From the NCBI RefSeq assembly GCF_030150155.1, contig NZ_JASLGR010000034.1, forward strand, positions 124,001 to 188,000: 64,000 nucleotides of DNA, in the 5' to 3' direction. Under the pieces are notes generated by a model, which saw nothing but the letters and a program-made list of their open reading frames with translations, was not told where the DNA came from and made no database searches. The DNA is from Nocardioides sp. Lineage in GTDB: Bacteria; Actinomycetota; Actinomycetes; Propionibacteriales; Nocardioidaceae. This document shows positions 44,836 to 52,861 of this stretch, piece by piece; position 1 is the stretch's first letter, and each line of letters begins with the position of its first letter. The position numbers and the translations under genes are program-made.

Positions 44836-46008
44836 ATGAACACGCCTGGCTTCCTTCCCCCGTTCCTTGCCGAGCCGGCGCAGCGCGGCTGGTCCAAGCT
44901 CCGCGACCTGTGGGCCGAGGGCGCCTCGCCGATGGCCGCGCCGAACTGGGCTGTCCGCAAGCGCCGCGCCGCCGCCCGCTGGCGGGCCCGCCGCTTCCAG
45001 GTAGCCCAGTGCGCTCTGGCGGCCGGGATCGCCTGGTGGATCGCCCACGCCCTGCTCGGCCACTCCTCCCCGGTCTTCGCCGGCGTCGCTGCGGTGATCG
45101 CGCTCGGGACGTCGTACGGCCAACGGCTGCGACGCGTCATCGAGGTCACCCTCGGCGTCGCGCTCGGCGTCCTGCTCGGGGACCTGCTGGTCTCCTGGCT
45201 TGGCGAGGGACCGGTGCAGATCACCCTGATCGTGGCGCTGGCGATGTCGATCGCGCTGGTCGCCGACGGCGGACAGGTCTTCGTCAACCAGGCCGCGGTG
45301 CAGGGCATCTTCGTCTCCGCGATGGTGCCCGGGCCGGGCTCGGCGTGGACCCGCTGGACCGATGCGCTGGTCGGCGGCGCGGTCGCCCTGATCGCCGCCG
45401 CGATCGTGCCCGCAGCGCCGCTGCGCCGCCCGCGCGAGCAGGCCGCGGTCGTGGTCCGCAAGATCTCCACGCTGCTGCGCGCCGCCGGCGAGGTGATCCG
45501 CCAGGCCGACGCCGTGCACGGCATGGCGGTGCTCGCCGAAGCCCGCTCCACCGACCCGCTGGTGCGCGAGCTCCAGGCGGCTGCTGCCGAGGGGATGTCG
45601 GTGGTGGCCTCCTCGCCGTTCCGGTTCCGGCACCGGGTCGGCGTACGGCAGATGTCGGATCTGATCGAGCCGCTCGACCGCGCCCTGCGCTCGACCCGGG
45701 TGCTGGTGCGTCAGGTAGCCGTGGCCGCCTATCGCGGTCAGCCGATCCCCGAGGGGTACGCCGAGATCACCGACGAGCTGGTCGAGGTGACCGCCCAGAT
45801 CGCCGAGGAGCTGCGTGCCAACCGGATGGCCGACTCCGTCCGCCCAGCCCTGATCGCACTCGGCGAGCGGACCAGCCAGGTCGACCGCTCCTCGGTGATC
45901 AACGCCGAGGCGGTGCTGGTCCAGATCCGCGCGGTGATCGTGGACCTGCTGCAGCTCACCGGGATGGGGCAGTTCGAGGCGACGGACGCGCTGGCGACCC
46001 TGGACTGA
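44836..46008 (+). CDS. FUSC-family (aromatic acid exporter-like) membrane protein
   Basis: 390 aa from ATG 44836, with TAGGCT 10 nt upstream. Four to five closely spaced hydrophobic helices (about 55-200) with RVIEVTLGVALGVLLGDLLV and VNQAAVQGIFVSAMV, followed by a long cytoplasmic helical domain. This is the FUSC/ArAE pattern. The substrate is unknown. The repeat array upstream happens to be open in the same frame but shows no start signal. Confidence 0.8.
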   Translation: MNTPGFLPPFLAEPAQRGWSKLRDLWAEGASPMAAPNWAVRKRRAAARWRARRFQVAQCALAAGIAWWIAHALLGHSSPVFAGVAAVIALGTSYGQRLRRVIEVTLGVALGVLLGDLLVSWLGEGPVQITLIVALAMSIALVADGGQVFVNQAAVQGIFVSAMVPGPGSAWTRWTDALVGGAVALIAAAIVPAAPLRRPREQAAVVVRKISTLLRAAGEVIRQADAVHGMAVLAEARSTDPLVRELQAAAAEGMSVVASSPFRFRHRVGVRQMSDLIEPLDRALRSTRVLVRQVAVAAYRGQPIPEGYAEITDELVEVTAQIAEELRANRMADSVRPALIALGERTSQVDRSSVINAEAVLVQIRAVIVDLLQLTGMGQFEATDALATLD

Positions 46009-46009
46009 G

Positions 46010-46025
46010 AATCCCGGGCGGGATT
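46010..46025. terminator. Short hairpin between convergent genes
   Basis: AATCCC (46010-46015), loop GGGC, GGGATT (46020-46025). It lies between the FUSC stop and the enoyl-CoA hydratase stop. Confidence 0.4.
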
Positions 46026-46035
46026 GCCGGGAGGG

Positions 46036-46815
46036 TCAGGCGAAGTTCGGCTTCTCCTTGGCCAGGAACGCCCGCACACCCTCGTTGAAGTCGTCGCCGG
46101 TGTAGATCTCGCGCAGCCGGGCCTCCTCCTCGGGGCCGACCTCCAGGGTGTCCACCAGGTGCGCGAGCTGGGCCTTGGTGTGGCCGATCGTGACGCGCGA
46201 CATCGCGCTGATCCCGGCGATGATCGTCTCGAGCTCGTCGTCGATCGCGTCGCCGACGTACGCCAGCGCGCCGACGTGGTGGGCCCGCTCGGCGCTGATC
46301 AGCCGGGCGGCGAGCAGCATCTCGCGGGTCAGCGCCTCGCCGAAGATCGTGTTGCAGCGGTAGAGCACCCCGGCCGAGAGCGCGTTGCCCAGCGTCTTGC
46401 CGATCGGGTAGCCGAACCGCGAGCCGGGGGTGGCGATCCGCAGGTCGCAGTGGGTGGCCACGGCGAGGCCACCGCCGACGCAGACCCCGTCGACGACGGC
46501 GATCGAGACCTGTGGGAGCCGCTGGATCTTGGTGAAGAGGGCCGCCAGCCACTCCTCGTAGTCCACCGCGTCGCGGGCCAAGAAGTCCGAGATCTCGTTG
46601 CCCGCGGCGAAGGCCCGACCGCCGGCACCGCGCAGCACCAGCACCTTGACCGAGGCGTCGGTGGCGAGCGCGTCGCACAGCTCGTGCAGGGCGCCGTACA
46701 TCGCGGCGGTGAAGGCGTTGTGCCGGGCCGGCCGGTTGAAGGTCACCTCCACGACGGTGCCGTCGTGGCTGCGGGAGATCAGGAGCTCGTCGGACGCGTC
46801 GGTTCTGTCGGTCAC
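46036..46815 (-). CDS. Enoyl-CoA hydratase/isomerase family protein
   Basis: 259 aa crotonase. VEVTFNRPARHNAFTAAMYGAL, oxyanion-hole segments GRAFAAGNEISDF and VDGVCVGGGLAVATHCDLRI. The second catalytic Glu position is not clear, so the exact reaction is open. GTG start overlaps the stop of the RibD-like gene (GTGA), so it is the last of a four-gene coupled operon. Confidence 0.85.
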   Translation of the reverse strand: MTDRTDASDELLISRSHDGTVVEVTFNRPARHNAFTAAMYGALHELCDALATDASVKVLVLRGAGGRAFAAGNEISDFLARDAVDYEEWLAALFTKIQRLPQVSIAVVDGVCVGGGLAVATHCDLRIATPGSRFGYPIGKTLGNALSAGVLYRCNTIFGEALTREMLLAARLISAERAHHVGALAYVGDAIDDELETIIAGISAMSRVTIGHTKAQLAHLVDTLEVGPEEEARLREIYTGDDFNEGVRAFLAKEKPNFA

Positions 46816-47381
46816 GGGTGTGAGACTAGCCAGCGCGAGATCAACGTGGAATCGATCTCGACCAGTGCCGCCAGTTCCAGGGGTACGTCGCTCAGCGGAC
46901 CGCCCACGATCCGGCGGCCGTCTCCCGCAACCAGGTGAGGGGTGAACGTCAGGCAGAGCTCATCGACCAGTCCGGCCCGCAGCAGGTCGCCGAGCAGACT
47001 GGGGCCGCCCTCGGTCAGAAGCCGGGTGAGGCCCTCGGCGTGCAGCTCCGCGATCAGGGCCCGTAGAGCCTCGGCGTCACCGCCGGGGTGGAGCCGGACG
47101 CCTTCGGCGCCGGCAAGCGTGTCGGGCAGCGAGTGCCCGATCACGATCAGCGGCTTGCCCGCGCCCCGGTAACCCTCGGCCCGCGCCGTCCCCGCCCCGA
47201 CGATGATCGCGTCGGCGCCCTCGCGGAGCTGGTGGAAGACCTCGCGGTCGGCGGCGTTGTTGATCGAGCCCGACAGCCCGTCGGAGCCGGTCGCCGCGCC
47301 GTCGAGGGAGCTGACCATGTTCGCGCGCGTCCAGGCGTGCTCGGGCCAGGACCAGTCGGCCTCGCCGATCAGGGCTCGCAT
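46812..47381 (-). CDS. Pyrimidine reductase family protein (RibD C-terminal domain)
   Basis: 189 aa. RibD_C features: NMVSSLDGAATGSDGLSGSIN, DAIIVGAGTARAEGYRG, LTEGGPSLLGDLLRAGLVDELCL. There is no deaminase domain. It could reduce a riboflavin or folate-like precursor with NADPH. Its start overlaps the stop of the upstream LigB-like gene by one base (TGATG). Confidence 0.85.
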   Translation of the reverse strand: MRALIGEADWSWPEHAWTRANMVSSLDGAATGSDGLSGSINNAADREVFHQLREGADAIIVGAGTARAEGYRGAGKPLIVIGHSLPDTLAGAEGVRLHPGGDAEALRALIAELHAEGLTRLLTEGGPSLLGDLLRAGLVDELCLTFTPHLVAGDGRRIVGGPLSDVPLELAALVEIDSTLISRWLVSHP

Positions 47382-48010
47382 CACTGCACCTCCCAGCGGA
47401 TGACCCAGTACTTCACGCCGTACGGGTCGTCGTCGTAGTCGACCCCGATCAGCCGGACCTGGGGCCGCTGCGGGCCCTGATCGGTCTCGGCGGGGGCGAA
47501 GTCGGCGGGCTTGGGGCCGGTCAGCAGGTCGGACAGCGTCCCGAGCGCCTCGACGTCGGCCCACAGCTCCTCGGCCAGGGCGTGGTCGAGGTGGGCGAGG
47601 TCGCCGGGTGCGACGGTGAGCGCCTCGCGGAGCCAGTCGTCGAACGCCAGGGCCCGCTCGTCGAAGTGCCCGGGGGCCTTCTCGGTGCGCTTGGCCGAGC
47701 CGTTGGCGACCACCACCACGCCGAGATCCGGGTTCGCCACCGCCGAGATCCGGGTTTCTCCCCGCTGAGATCCGGGCTCGCCACGCCCCGGGGCAGCGGA
47801 GGCAGCATCGCCCTCCCCCGTCGAGCCCGCGGCACGCTCGGCGAGGAGGCCCGCGATCACCCCGTGGCCGTCACCGACGACCCGAGGATCGGGCCCGACC
47901 CAGTCGAGCGCCGCGGTGACCGCCGTACGGAGGTCGGCGACGGGGTCCTCGAGGGAGCCGTAGCGCGAGGAGAGCGCCAGCACACCTGGCACGAGTGCGA
48001 TCCGTGTCAC
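47381..48010 (-). CDS. LigB/extradiol dioxygenase-like protein carrying an in-frame repeat insertion
   Basis: 209 aa, GTG start overlapping the FolP2-like stop (GTGA). The start TRIALVPGVLALSSRYGSLEDPVADLRTAV and the segment NGSAKRTEKAPGHFDERALAFDDWL resemble actinobacterial class III extradiol dioxygenase-like proteins; no metal ligands are certain. Between residues of about 75 and 97 it contains sequence encoded by three 22-bp repeat units (GRGEPGSQRGETRISAVANPDLG region), which look like an insertion. Function unknown. Confidence 0.65.
   Translation of the reverse strand: MTRIALVPGVLALSSRYGSLEDPVADLRTAVTAALDWVGPDPRVVGDGHGVIAGLLAERAAGSTGEGDAASAAPGRGEPGSQRGETRISAVANPDLGVVVVANGSAKRTEKAPGHFDERALAFDDWLREALTVAPGDLAHLDHALAEELWADVEALGTLSDLLTGPKPADFAPAETDQGPQRPQVRLIGVDYDDDPYGVKYWVIRWEVQ
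47722..47787 (+). repeat. 22-bp repeat array inside a coding sequence, three units
   Basis: Units at 47722, 47744 and 47766. They are antisense to the host gene. Total 66 bp, a multiple of three, so the reading frame is kept. Confidence 0.9.
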
Positions 48011-48867
48011 TGGAGCCCCCTGATCGCTCGGGCGGGACTGCGTCGTCCCGCGATCGTCCACACCATGTCGACAGTCTGCCTCGTCGGGGCTACCTGGTGG
48101 ACGCGGTAGATCTGCGCACCGGCCAGCGCACACACCGCGGTCGCCGCGAGGGTGCCGGTGAGCCGCTCGCCGACCGGAGCGTCCAGGGTCTCGCCGACGA
48201 AGTCCTTGTTCGACAGCGACACCAGCACCGGGTAGCCGAGCCCGACCATCTCCCCCAGGCGCCGGGTCACCTCCAGGGAGTGGAAGGTGTTCTTGCCGAA
48301 ATCGTGCGCCGGGTCGATCACGATCGACTCCGCGGCCACCCCGGCCGCCAAGGCCCGCTCCGCGTAGCCGAGGCAGTCGGCGACCACCGACGCCATCACG
48401 TCGTCGTACTCACGCCGGAACGGCCGCGTCCTGACCACCGCACCGCCGGTGTGGGTGCACACGATCGCGGCGTCGTGCTCGGCGGCGACGTCGACCAGCT
48501 CCGGATCGGCCCCACCCCACGCATCGTTGATCACGTCGGCACCGGCGGCACAGACCGCGTCGGCCACCGAGGCCCGCCAGGTGTCGACCGAGATCACCAG
48601 GTCGGGGAACTCCGCGCGGACCCCGGCGACGAAGTCGACGACCCGGGCCCGCTCCTCGGCCTCCCCGATCTCGACCCCGGGAGCAGCCTTGATCCCGCCG
48701 ATGTCGACCATCTCGGCGCCCTCGGCGACCACGGCACGGACCCGCTCGTACGCCGCCGACTCGTCCCAGGTCGCGCCCTTGTCGAAGAACGAGTCAGGTG
48801 TGCGGTTGACGATCGCCATCATCAGGGTGGCGTCGTCGTCGAAGCGGTGCCGCCCGAGTCGCATCAT
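48007..48867 (-). CDS. folP2: Dihydropteroate synthase paralogue (FolP2-like)
   Basis: 286 aa. The fold is that of DHPS: MAIVNRTPDSFFDKGATWD, VDIGGIKAAPG, VISVDTWRASVADAV, INDAWGG, IVIDPAHDFGKNTFHSLE. The usual GESTRPG loop is replaced by IKAAPG and the GFGK segment by AHDFGK, as in mycobacterial FolP2, which does not make dihydropteroate. It lies next to gpgS, as Rv1207/Rv1208 do in Mycobacterium tuberculosis. TAGGGT 6 nt before the ATG suggests a leaderless start. Confidence 0.8.
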   Translation of the reverse strand: MMRLGRHRFDDDATLMMAIVNRTPDSFFDKGATWDESAAYERVRAVVAEGAEMVDIGGIKAAPGVEIGEAEERARVVDFVAGVRAEFPDLVISVDTWRASVADAVCAAGADVINDAWGGADPELVDVAAEHDAAIVCTHTGGAVVRTRPFRREYDDVMASVVADCLGYAERALAAGVAAESIVIDPAHDFGKNTFHSLEVTRRLGEMVGLGYPVLVSLSNKDFVGETLDAPVGERLTGTLAATAVCALAGAQIYRVHQVAPTRQTVDMVWTIAGRRSPARAIRGLQ

Positions 48868-48993
48868 GCCTCGACCCTACTGAGCCCGCGAACGGCGTCG
48901 TGCACGTCCTCGCCCTCCGGGCCGCCGCACCGCCCGCCGCACCGCCCCTGCCGGACGCCGACCCGTCACTGCGCCGATGTCACTCCGCCCGTG

Positions 48994-49938
48994 TCACTCC
49001 ACCGGCGGGATCGCGAACGCCGGCGGGCGCTCCAGCGTCAGCACCTCCCGCTCGACCGGCTCGATCCGGCCCGAGGTCGCGCGGCCCCACTGGGTGAGCG
49101 TCACCGCCGACGTGGGTGCCGCCTCGTGCTCGGCGTACGACTGACGCCGCCGCACCGAGGAGAGCAGCTGGGTCGCCATCAGGCCGAGGTCGAGCAACGG
49201 CTGGTGCCGGTGCCCGCGTACGCCGAGGTCGACCTGGGCGATCGCGTCGATCCCACGCAGGGAGACGGTGTCGATCAGGGCCGCGATCTCGACCGCGTAG
49301 CCGACCGGCACCGCCAGGGTGGAGAAGAGCGAACGTCGGATCGCCCACTCCCCCGCCAGTGGCTGGATCACGCCGGAGAGCTCGGGCCAGCTCAGCGCCA
49401 GCACCGGGCGGGCGACCAGCTCGGTGACGCGACCGCCGTCGAGCGGTCCGGCCTCGCCGGGCCGCTCGTAGAACCCCTTGACCAGCTCGACCTCGGGGAA
49501 GGCCAGCAGCGGGCCGAGCAGACCCGGCACGAAGTGGGTGTCCCACTCGACCAGATCGGCGTCGATGAAGACGATCACGTCGCCGGTGGTGACGAAGAGC
49601 GACTTCCACATCGCCTCGCCCTTGCCCGGGTAGGAGCCCAGCTCGGGGCGGATCGATGCGGAGGCGAAGACCGAGGCACCTGCCGCAGCGGCGACGTCGG
49701 CGGTGGCATCGGTCGAGTCGGAGTCGATCACCACGATCTCGTCGACCAGCGCGACCGTCTCCATCAGCGCCGAGCGCAGCCGACTGACCACACCGCCGAC
49801 AGTGGCAGCCTCGTTGCGCGCCGGCACCACCAGGGAGACCCGGGTCTCGCCCTTGAGGGCTACCAGCTCCTCCAGCGTCCACTCCAACCACCGGTGGGTC
49901 CGCACCCCCGAGCCGCCTGCCACTGCCTCACCCGCCAT
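48994..49938 (-). CDS. gpgS: Glucosyl-3-phosphoglycerate synthase (GpgS-like GT81)
   Basis: 314 aa from ATG 49936-49938. GT-A fold: VSLVVPARNEAATVGGVV, VIDSDSTDAT, GKGEAMWKSLFVTTGDVIVFIDADL (nucleotide-sugar site), then GGRVTELVARP, QPLAGEWAIRRSLF and DAIAQVDLGVRGHRHQ, all typical of GpgS. It transfers glucose to 3-phosphoglycerate, the first step to methylglucose lipopolysaccharides or glucosylglycerate. A TTG at 49945 could extend it by three residues. Confidence 0.85.
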   Translation of the reverse strand: MAGEAVAGGSGVRTHRWLEWTLEELVALKGETRVSLVVPARNEAATVGGVVSRLRSALMETVALVDEIVVIDSDSTDATADVAAAAGASVFASASIRPELGSYPGKGEAMWKSLFVTTGDVIVFIDADLVEWDTHFVPGLLGPLLAFPEVELVKGFYERPGEAGPLDGGRVTELVARPVLALSWPELSGVIQPLAGEWAIRRSLFSTLAVPVGYAVEIAALIDTVSLRGIDAIAQVDLGVRGHRHQPLLDLGLMATQLLSSVRRRQSYAEHEAAPTSAVTLTQWGRATSGRIEPVEREVLTLERPPAFAIPPVE

Positions 49939-49947
49939 GACACTCAA

Positions 49948-49955
49948 CCTATAGA
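49948..49955. promoter_or_regulatory. Overlapping divergent -10 boxes of gpgS and galE
   Basis: CCTATA (TATAGG on the minus strand, 49948-49953) and TATAGA (49950-49955, plus strand) overlap. Each lies 9 nt from its start codon. The 26-bp gap leaves no room for leaders. Confidence 0.6.
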
Positions 49956-49964
49956 GTCCTTGAA

Positions 49965-50936
49965 ATGACCTGGCTTGTGACTGGCGGCGCTGGATACATC
50001 GGCTCTCATGTGGTGAAGGCCCTCGTCGAGGCGAGCGCGACCGACCCGACGCTCAGCCCGGTCGTGATCGACGACCTCAGCTCGGGCCTGGCCGAGTTCG
50101 TCCCCGACGGCGTGCCGTTCGTCGAGGGCAGCATCCTCAACCAGCCGCTGCTGGAGAACACGATGCTGCAGTACGGCGTCACCGGCGTGATCCACCTGGC
50201 CGGGTTCAAGTACGCCGGGGTCTCAGTCACCAAGCCGCTGCACACGTACACCCAGAACGTCCAGGGCACCTCGCTGCTGCTCAAGGCGATGCTGGCCACC
50301 GGCGTCGAGCAGCTGGTCTTCTCCAGCAGCGCCGCCACCTTCGGCACCCCCGATGTCGACCTGGTCACCGAGGAGACGCCGACGCAGCCCGAGTCGCCGT
50401 ACGGCGAGTCCAAGCTGATCGGGGAATGGCTGATCCGCGACGTGGGCCGGGCCCACGATCTGCGTCACACCTCGCTGCGCTACTTCAACGTCGTGGGCTC
50501 CGGGGCCGACCACCTCTACGACTCCAGCCCGCACAACCTCTTCCCGCTGGTCTTCAAGGCGCTGGCCGAGGGCGCGACGCCGCGGATCAACGGCGACGAC
50601 TACGACACCCCGGACGGCACCTGCGTGCGCGACTACGTCCACGTCGCCGACCTGGCGCACAGCCACGTCGTGGCGGCCCAGGCGCTGGCCGCGGGCAAGG
50701 AGCTGGAACGGGTCTACAACCTCGGCTCCGGCGACGGTGCCAGCGTCCGCCAGATCATGGACGCGGTCGCCGACGTGACCGGGATCGACTTCACCCCCGA
50801 GGTCGCCCCGCGTCGTGCGGGCGACCCGGCCCGGATCGTCGCCACCGGCGAGCTCGCCCGTCGCGACCTGGACTGGGAGATGCGGCACTCGCTGCGCGAC
50901 ATGGTCGCCTCGGCCTGGGCCTCGGCCCCGCGCTGA
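49965..50936 (+). CDS. galE: UDP-glucose 4-epimerase
   Basis: 323 aa. NAD motif VTGGAGYIGSH, catalytic SSSAATFG and YGESK (Tyr-x3-Lys), and DYVHVADLAHSH, the GalE signature near residue 225. It interconverts UDP-glucose and UDP-galactose for surface glycans. Divergent from gpgS. A long CTAG-rich hairpin follows. Confidence 0.92.
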   Translation: MTWLVTGGAGYIGSHVVKALVEASATDPTLSPVVIDDLSSGLAEFVPDGVPFVEGSILNQPLLENTMLQYGVTGVIHLAGFKYAGVSVTKPLHTYTQNVQGTSLLLKAMLATGVEQLVFSSSAATFGTPDVDLVTEETPTQPESPYGESKLIGEWLIRDVGRAHDLRHTSLRYFNVVGSGADHLYDSSPHNLFPLVFKALAEGATPRINGDDYDTPDGTCVRDYVHVADLAHSHVVAAQALAAGKELERVYNLGSGDGASVRQIMDAVADVTGIDFTPEVAPRRAGDPARIVATGELARRDLDWEMRHSLRDMVASAWASAPR

Positions 50937-50994
50937 GCCCCGAGCGCTGAGCCCAGCGCCCACCACGTGGAGCCGACCCGATCGGCCACCGAAC

Positions 50995-51032
50995 CCTAGG
51001 GGTCCTAGTGCGACAGTACTAGGACCCCTAGG
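50995..51032 (+). terminator. CTAG-rich perfect hairpin after galE
   Basis: CCTAGGGGTCCTAGT (50995-51009) is the exact reverse complement of 51018-51032, 15 bp with an 8-nt loop. It contains four CTAG tetranucleotides, which are rare in high-GC genomes. Confidence 0.75.
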
Positions 51033-51359
51033 TCGTCTATCCCATTTATCCGGGACCATCGCCAGGAAATGTCTAGTCATTCTCCGCGGCCTCGTCACCC
51101 TGTTTTGTCAAGATCGTTATAAGCCCTCGTGAGCGGGCGCGACGACTTCCTCGATAACGCTTCCGCGCACCGCAGGATATGGACATGATGGGCGCCGTAC
51201 GCCCGTGTGGTAAGCGCAACGAGGCGCGGGAGATTTCTCGATTCCCCAGCACGGACGACGCGCGCTGTTTAGAGTAAAGAACCGCTTTCAGACCGCTCGT
51301 GGCGCGTAGGGAATGCGAACCCTTGCCCCCCCCTTTTTCCGGTCGTCCCTGGGAGAACT
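51033..51359. other. AT-richer leader region before the sugar transferase gene
   Basis: No coding region is visible. Composition is clearly less GC-rich than its neighbours (for example around 51103-51125 and 51170-51190). TAGAGTAAAG near 51268 could be a -10 region, but no good -35 is seen. A run of eight C followed by five T lies at 51326-51338, just before the Shine-Dalgarno GGGAGAA. Confidence 0.5.
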
Positions 51360-52817
51360 GTGACCACCCTGTCTGAGCGCGGGAGCCGACTGATCGTCGG
51401 CAGCCCGTCACGCGCGCTCCAGGCACTCCCTTACACGGCCTTCGTGATCGACACCGTCGCGATCGTGGTCGCCACCGTGGCCGCCGTCATCGGCCGCGCC
51501 CAGCTCGACTTCTTCCACGACTCCGCCGACGTCAGCTCGATGGCCAACGACGTCGCGCCCTACCTCGGCCTCGGCTGGATCGCGATGATCTTCCTGATGG
51601 GCGGCTACCGCTCGGCCGTCTTCGGCGAGGGGCCCGACGAGTACAAGCTGATCACCCGGGCGAGCTTCTACGCGATCGCGCTGGTCGGCGTCTCCTGCTT
51701 CCTGCTCAAGTTCCAGCTCTCCCGGGGCTTCTTCGTGCTGGTGGCGCTCATCGGGACCGTCCTCCTGCTGCTCGGCCGTTGGGGCCTGCGCCGGGCGCTG
51801 CACGCCGCTCGCAGTCGCGGGTCGCTGCTCCAGCGCGCCGTGATCGCCGGCGGCGAGGCCCAGATCGACGACATCGCCGCCGTGCTGCGGCGCGAGACGT
51901 GGCTCGGCTACCACCTGGTCGGCGCGCTCGCCCCCGGCGGCGTGGCCGGCACTGAGACCGCCTCAGGCATCCCGATCCTGGGCGACGCGAACAGCCACGT
52001 CGACCTGACCTCGCTCGAGGGCGTCGAGGTGCTCTTCTTCACCGGTGGCACCCAGCGCACCGCCGCCGACCTGCGCCGGGTGGTCTGGGACCTGGAGCGC
52101 CATGACATCCAGCTCGTGATGGCACCCGCGATGACTGGCTTCTCCGCCGAGCGCGTCCGCACCCGCCCGGTCGGCGGGCTGCCGCTGATCCACATGGAGT
52201 CGCCGCGCTACGAGTTCGCCGGACGCTGGCTGAAGCGGAGCTTCGACGTCGCCGGCTCCGCGCTGCTGATCCTGGCCTGCGCCCCGCTGCTGGCCCTGGC
52301 CGCGCTCCAGGTGAAGCTGCACGACCGCGGCCCGGTCTTCTTCCGCCAGACCCGGGTGGGCAAGGACGGCGCGGAGTTCGGCTGCTTCAAGTTCCGCACG
52401 ATGGTGGTCGACGCCGAGGCGATGGTCGCCCAGCTCCAGGCCGAGCAGGGCGTGGACGCGCTGCTGTTCAAGATGAAGGACGACCCGCGGATCACCCGGC
52501 CCGGTCGCTGGCTGCGACGCTTCTCCGTCGACGAGCTGCCCCAGCTGTTCAACGTCCTCTTCGGCGACATGAGCCTGGTCGGGCCCCGGCCCCAGGTCCC
52601 CCGCGAGGTCGCGCTGTACGACGACGCGCTGCGCCGCCGGCTCCACGTCCGCCCCGGCATGACCGGGCTGTGGCAGGTCTCGGGCCGCAACGACCTCTCG
52701 GTCGAGGAGTCGGCGCGGCTGGACCTGTACTACATCGACAACTGGTCGATGACGCAGGACCTGACCATCCTGGGACGCACCCTGGGCGCCGTACTCGGTT
52801 CGCGCGGCGCCTACTAG
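51360..52817 (+). CDS. Undecaprenyl-phosphate sugar phosphotransferase (WbaP/CpsE-like sugar transferase)
   Basis: 485 aa, GTG start after GGGAGAA. Four N-terminal membrane helices, a CoA-binding-like middle domain (QRAVIAGGEAQIDDIAAVL), one more helix (RSFDVAGSALLILACAPLL) and the bacterial sugar transferase domain with RVGKDGAEFGCFKFRTM, RFSVDELPQLFNVLFGDMSLVGPRP and GMTGLWQVSGRN. It transfers a sugar-1-phosphate onto the lipid carrier to start a surface polysaccharide. A hairpin overlaps the stop codon. Confidence 0.92.
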   Translation: MTTLSERGSRLIVGSPSRALQALPYTAFVIDTVAIVVATVAAVIGRAQLDFFHDSADVSSMANDVAPYLGLGWIAMIFLMGGYRSAVFGEGPDEYKLITRASFYAIALVGVSCFLLKFQLSRGFFVLVALIGTVLLLLGRWGLRRALHAARSRGSLLQRAVIAGGEAQIDDIAAVLRRETWLGYHLVGALAPGGVAGTETASGIPILGDANSHVDLTSLEGVEVLFFTGGTQRTAADLRRVVWDLERHDIQLVMAPAMTGFSAERVRTRPVGGLPLIHMESPRYEFAGRWLKRSFDVAGSALLILACAPLLALAALQVKLHDRGPVFFRQTRVGKDGAEFGCFKFRTMVVDAEAMVAQLQAEQGVDALLFKMKDDPRITRPGRWLRRFSVDELPQLFNVLFGDMSLVGPRPQVPREVALYDDALRRRLHVRPGMTGLWQVSGRNDLSVEESARLDLYYIDNWSMTQDLTILGRTLGAVLGSRGAY

Positions 52818-52829
52818 GTACTAGGCGCC
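52802..52829 (+). terminator. Hairpin overlapping the sugar transferase stop codon
   Basis: GCGGCGCCTA (52802-52811) pairs with TAGGCGCCGC (52820-52829), 10 bp. The TAG stop lies in the loop. Confidence 0.65.
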
Positions 52830-52861
52830 GCCGCCCTCCCCAACCGGCAGTCGGCCGACTC

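Noticed and set aside
46812..46830. Separate leaderless promoter for the enoyl-CoA hydratase gene (TAGTCT near its GTG)
   Set aside because: The start overlaps the stop of the upstream gene, so translational coupling in the operon explains it better.
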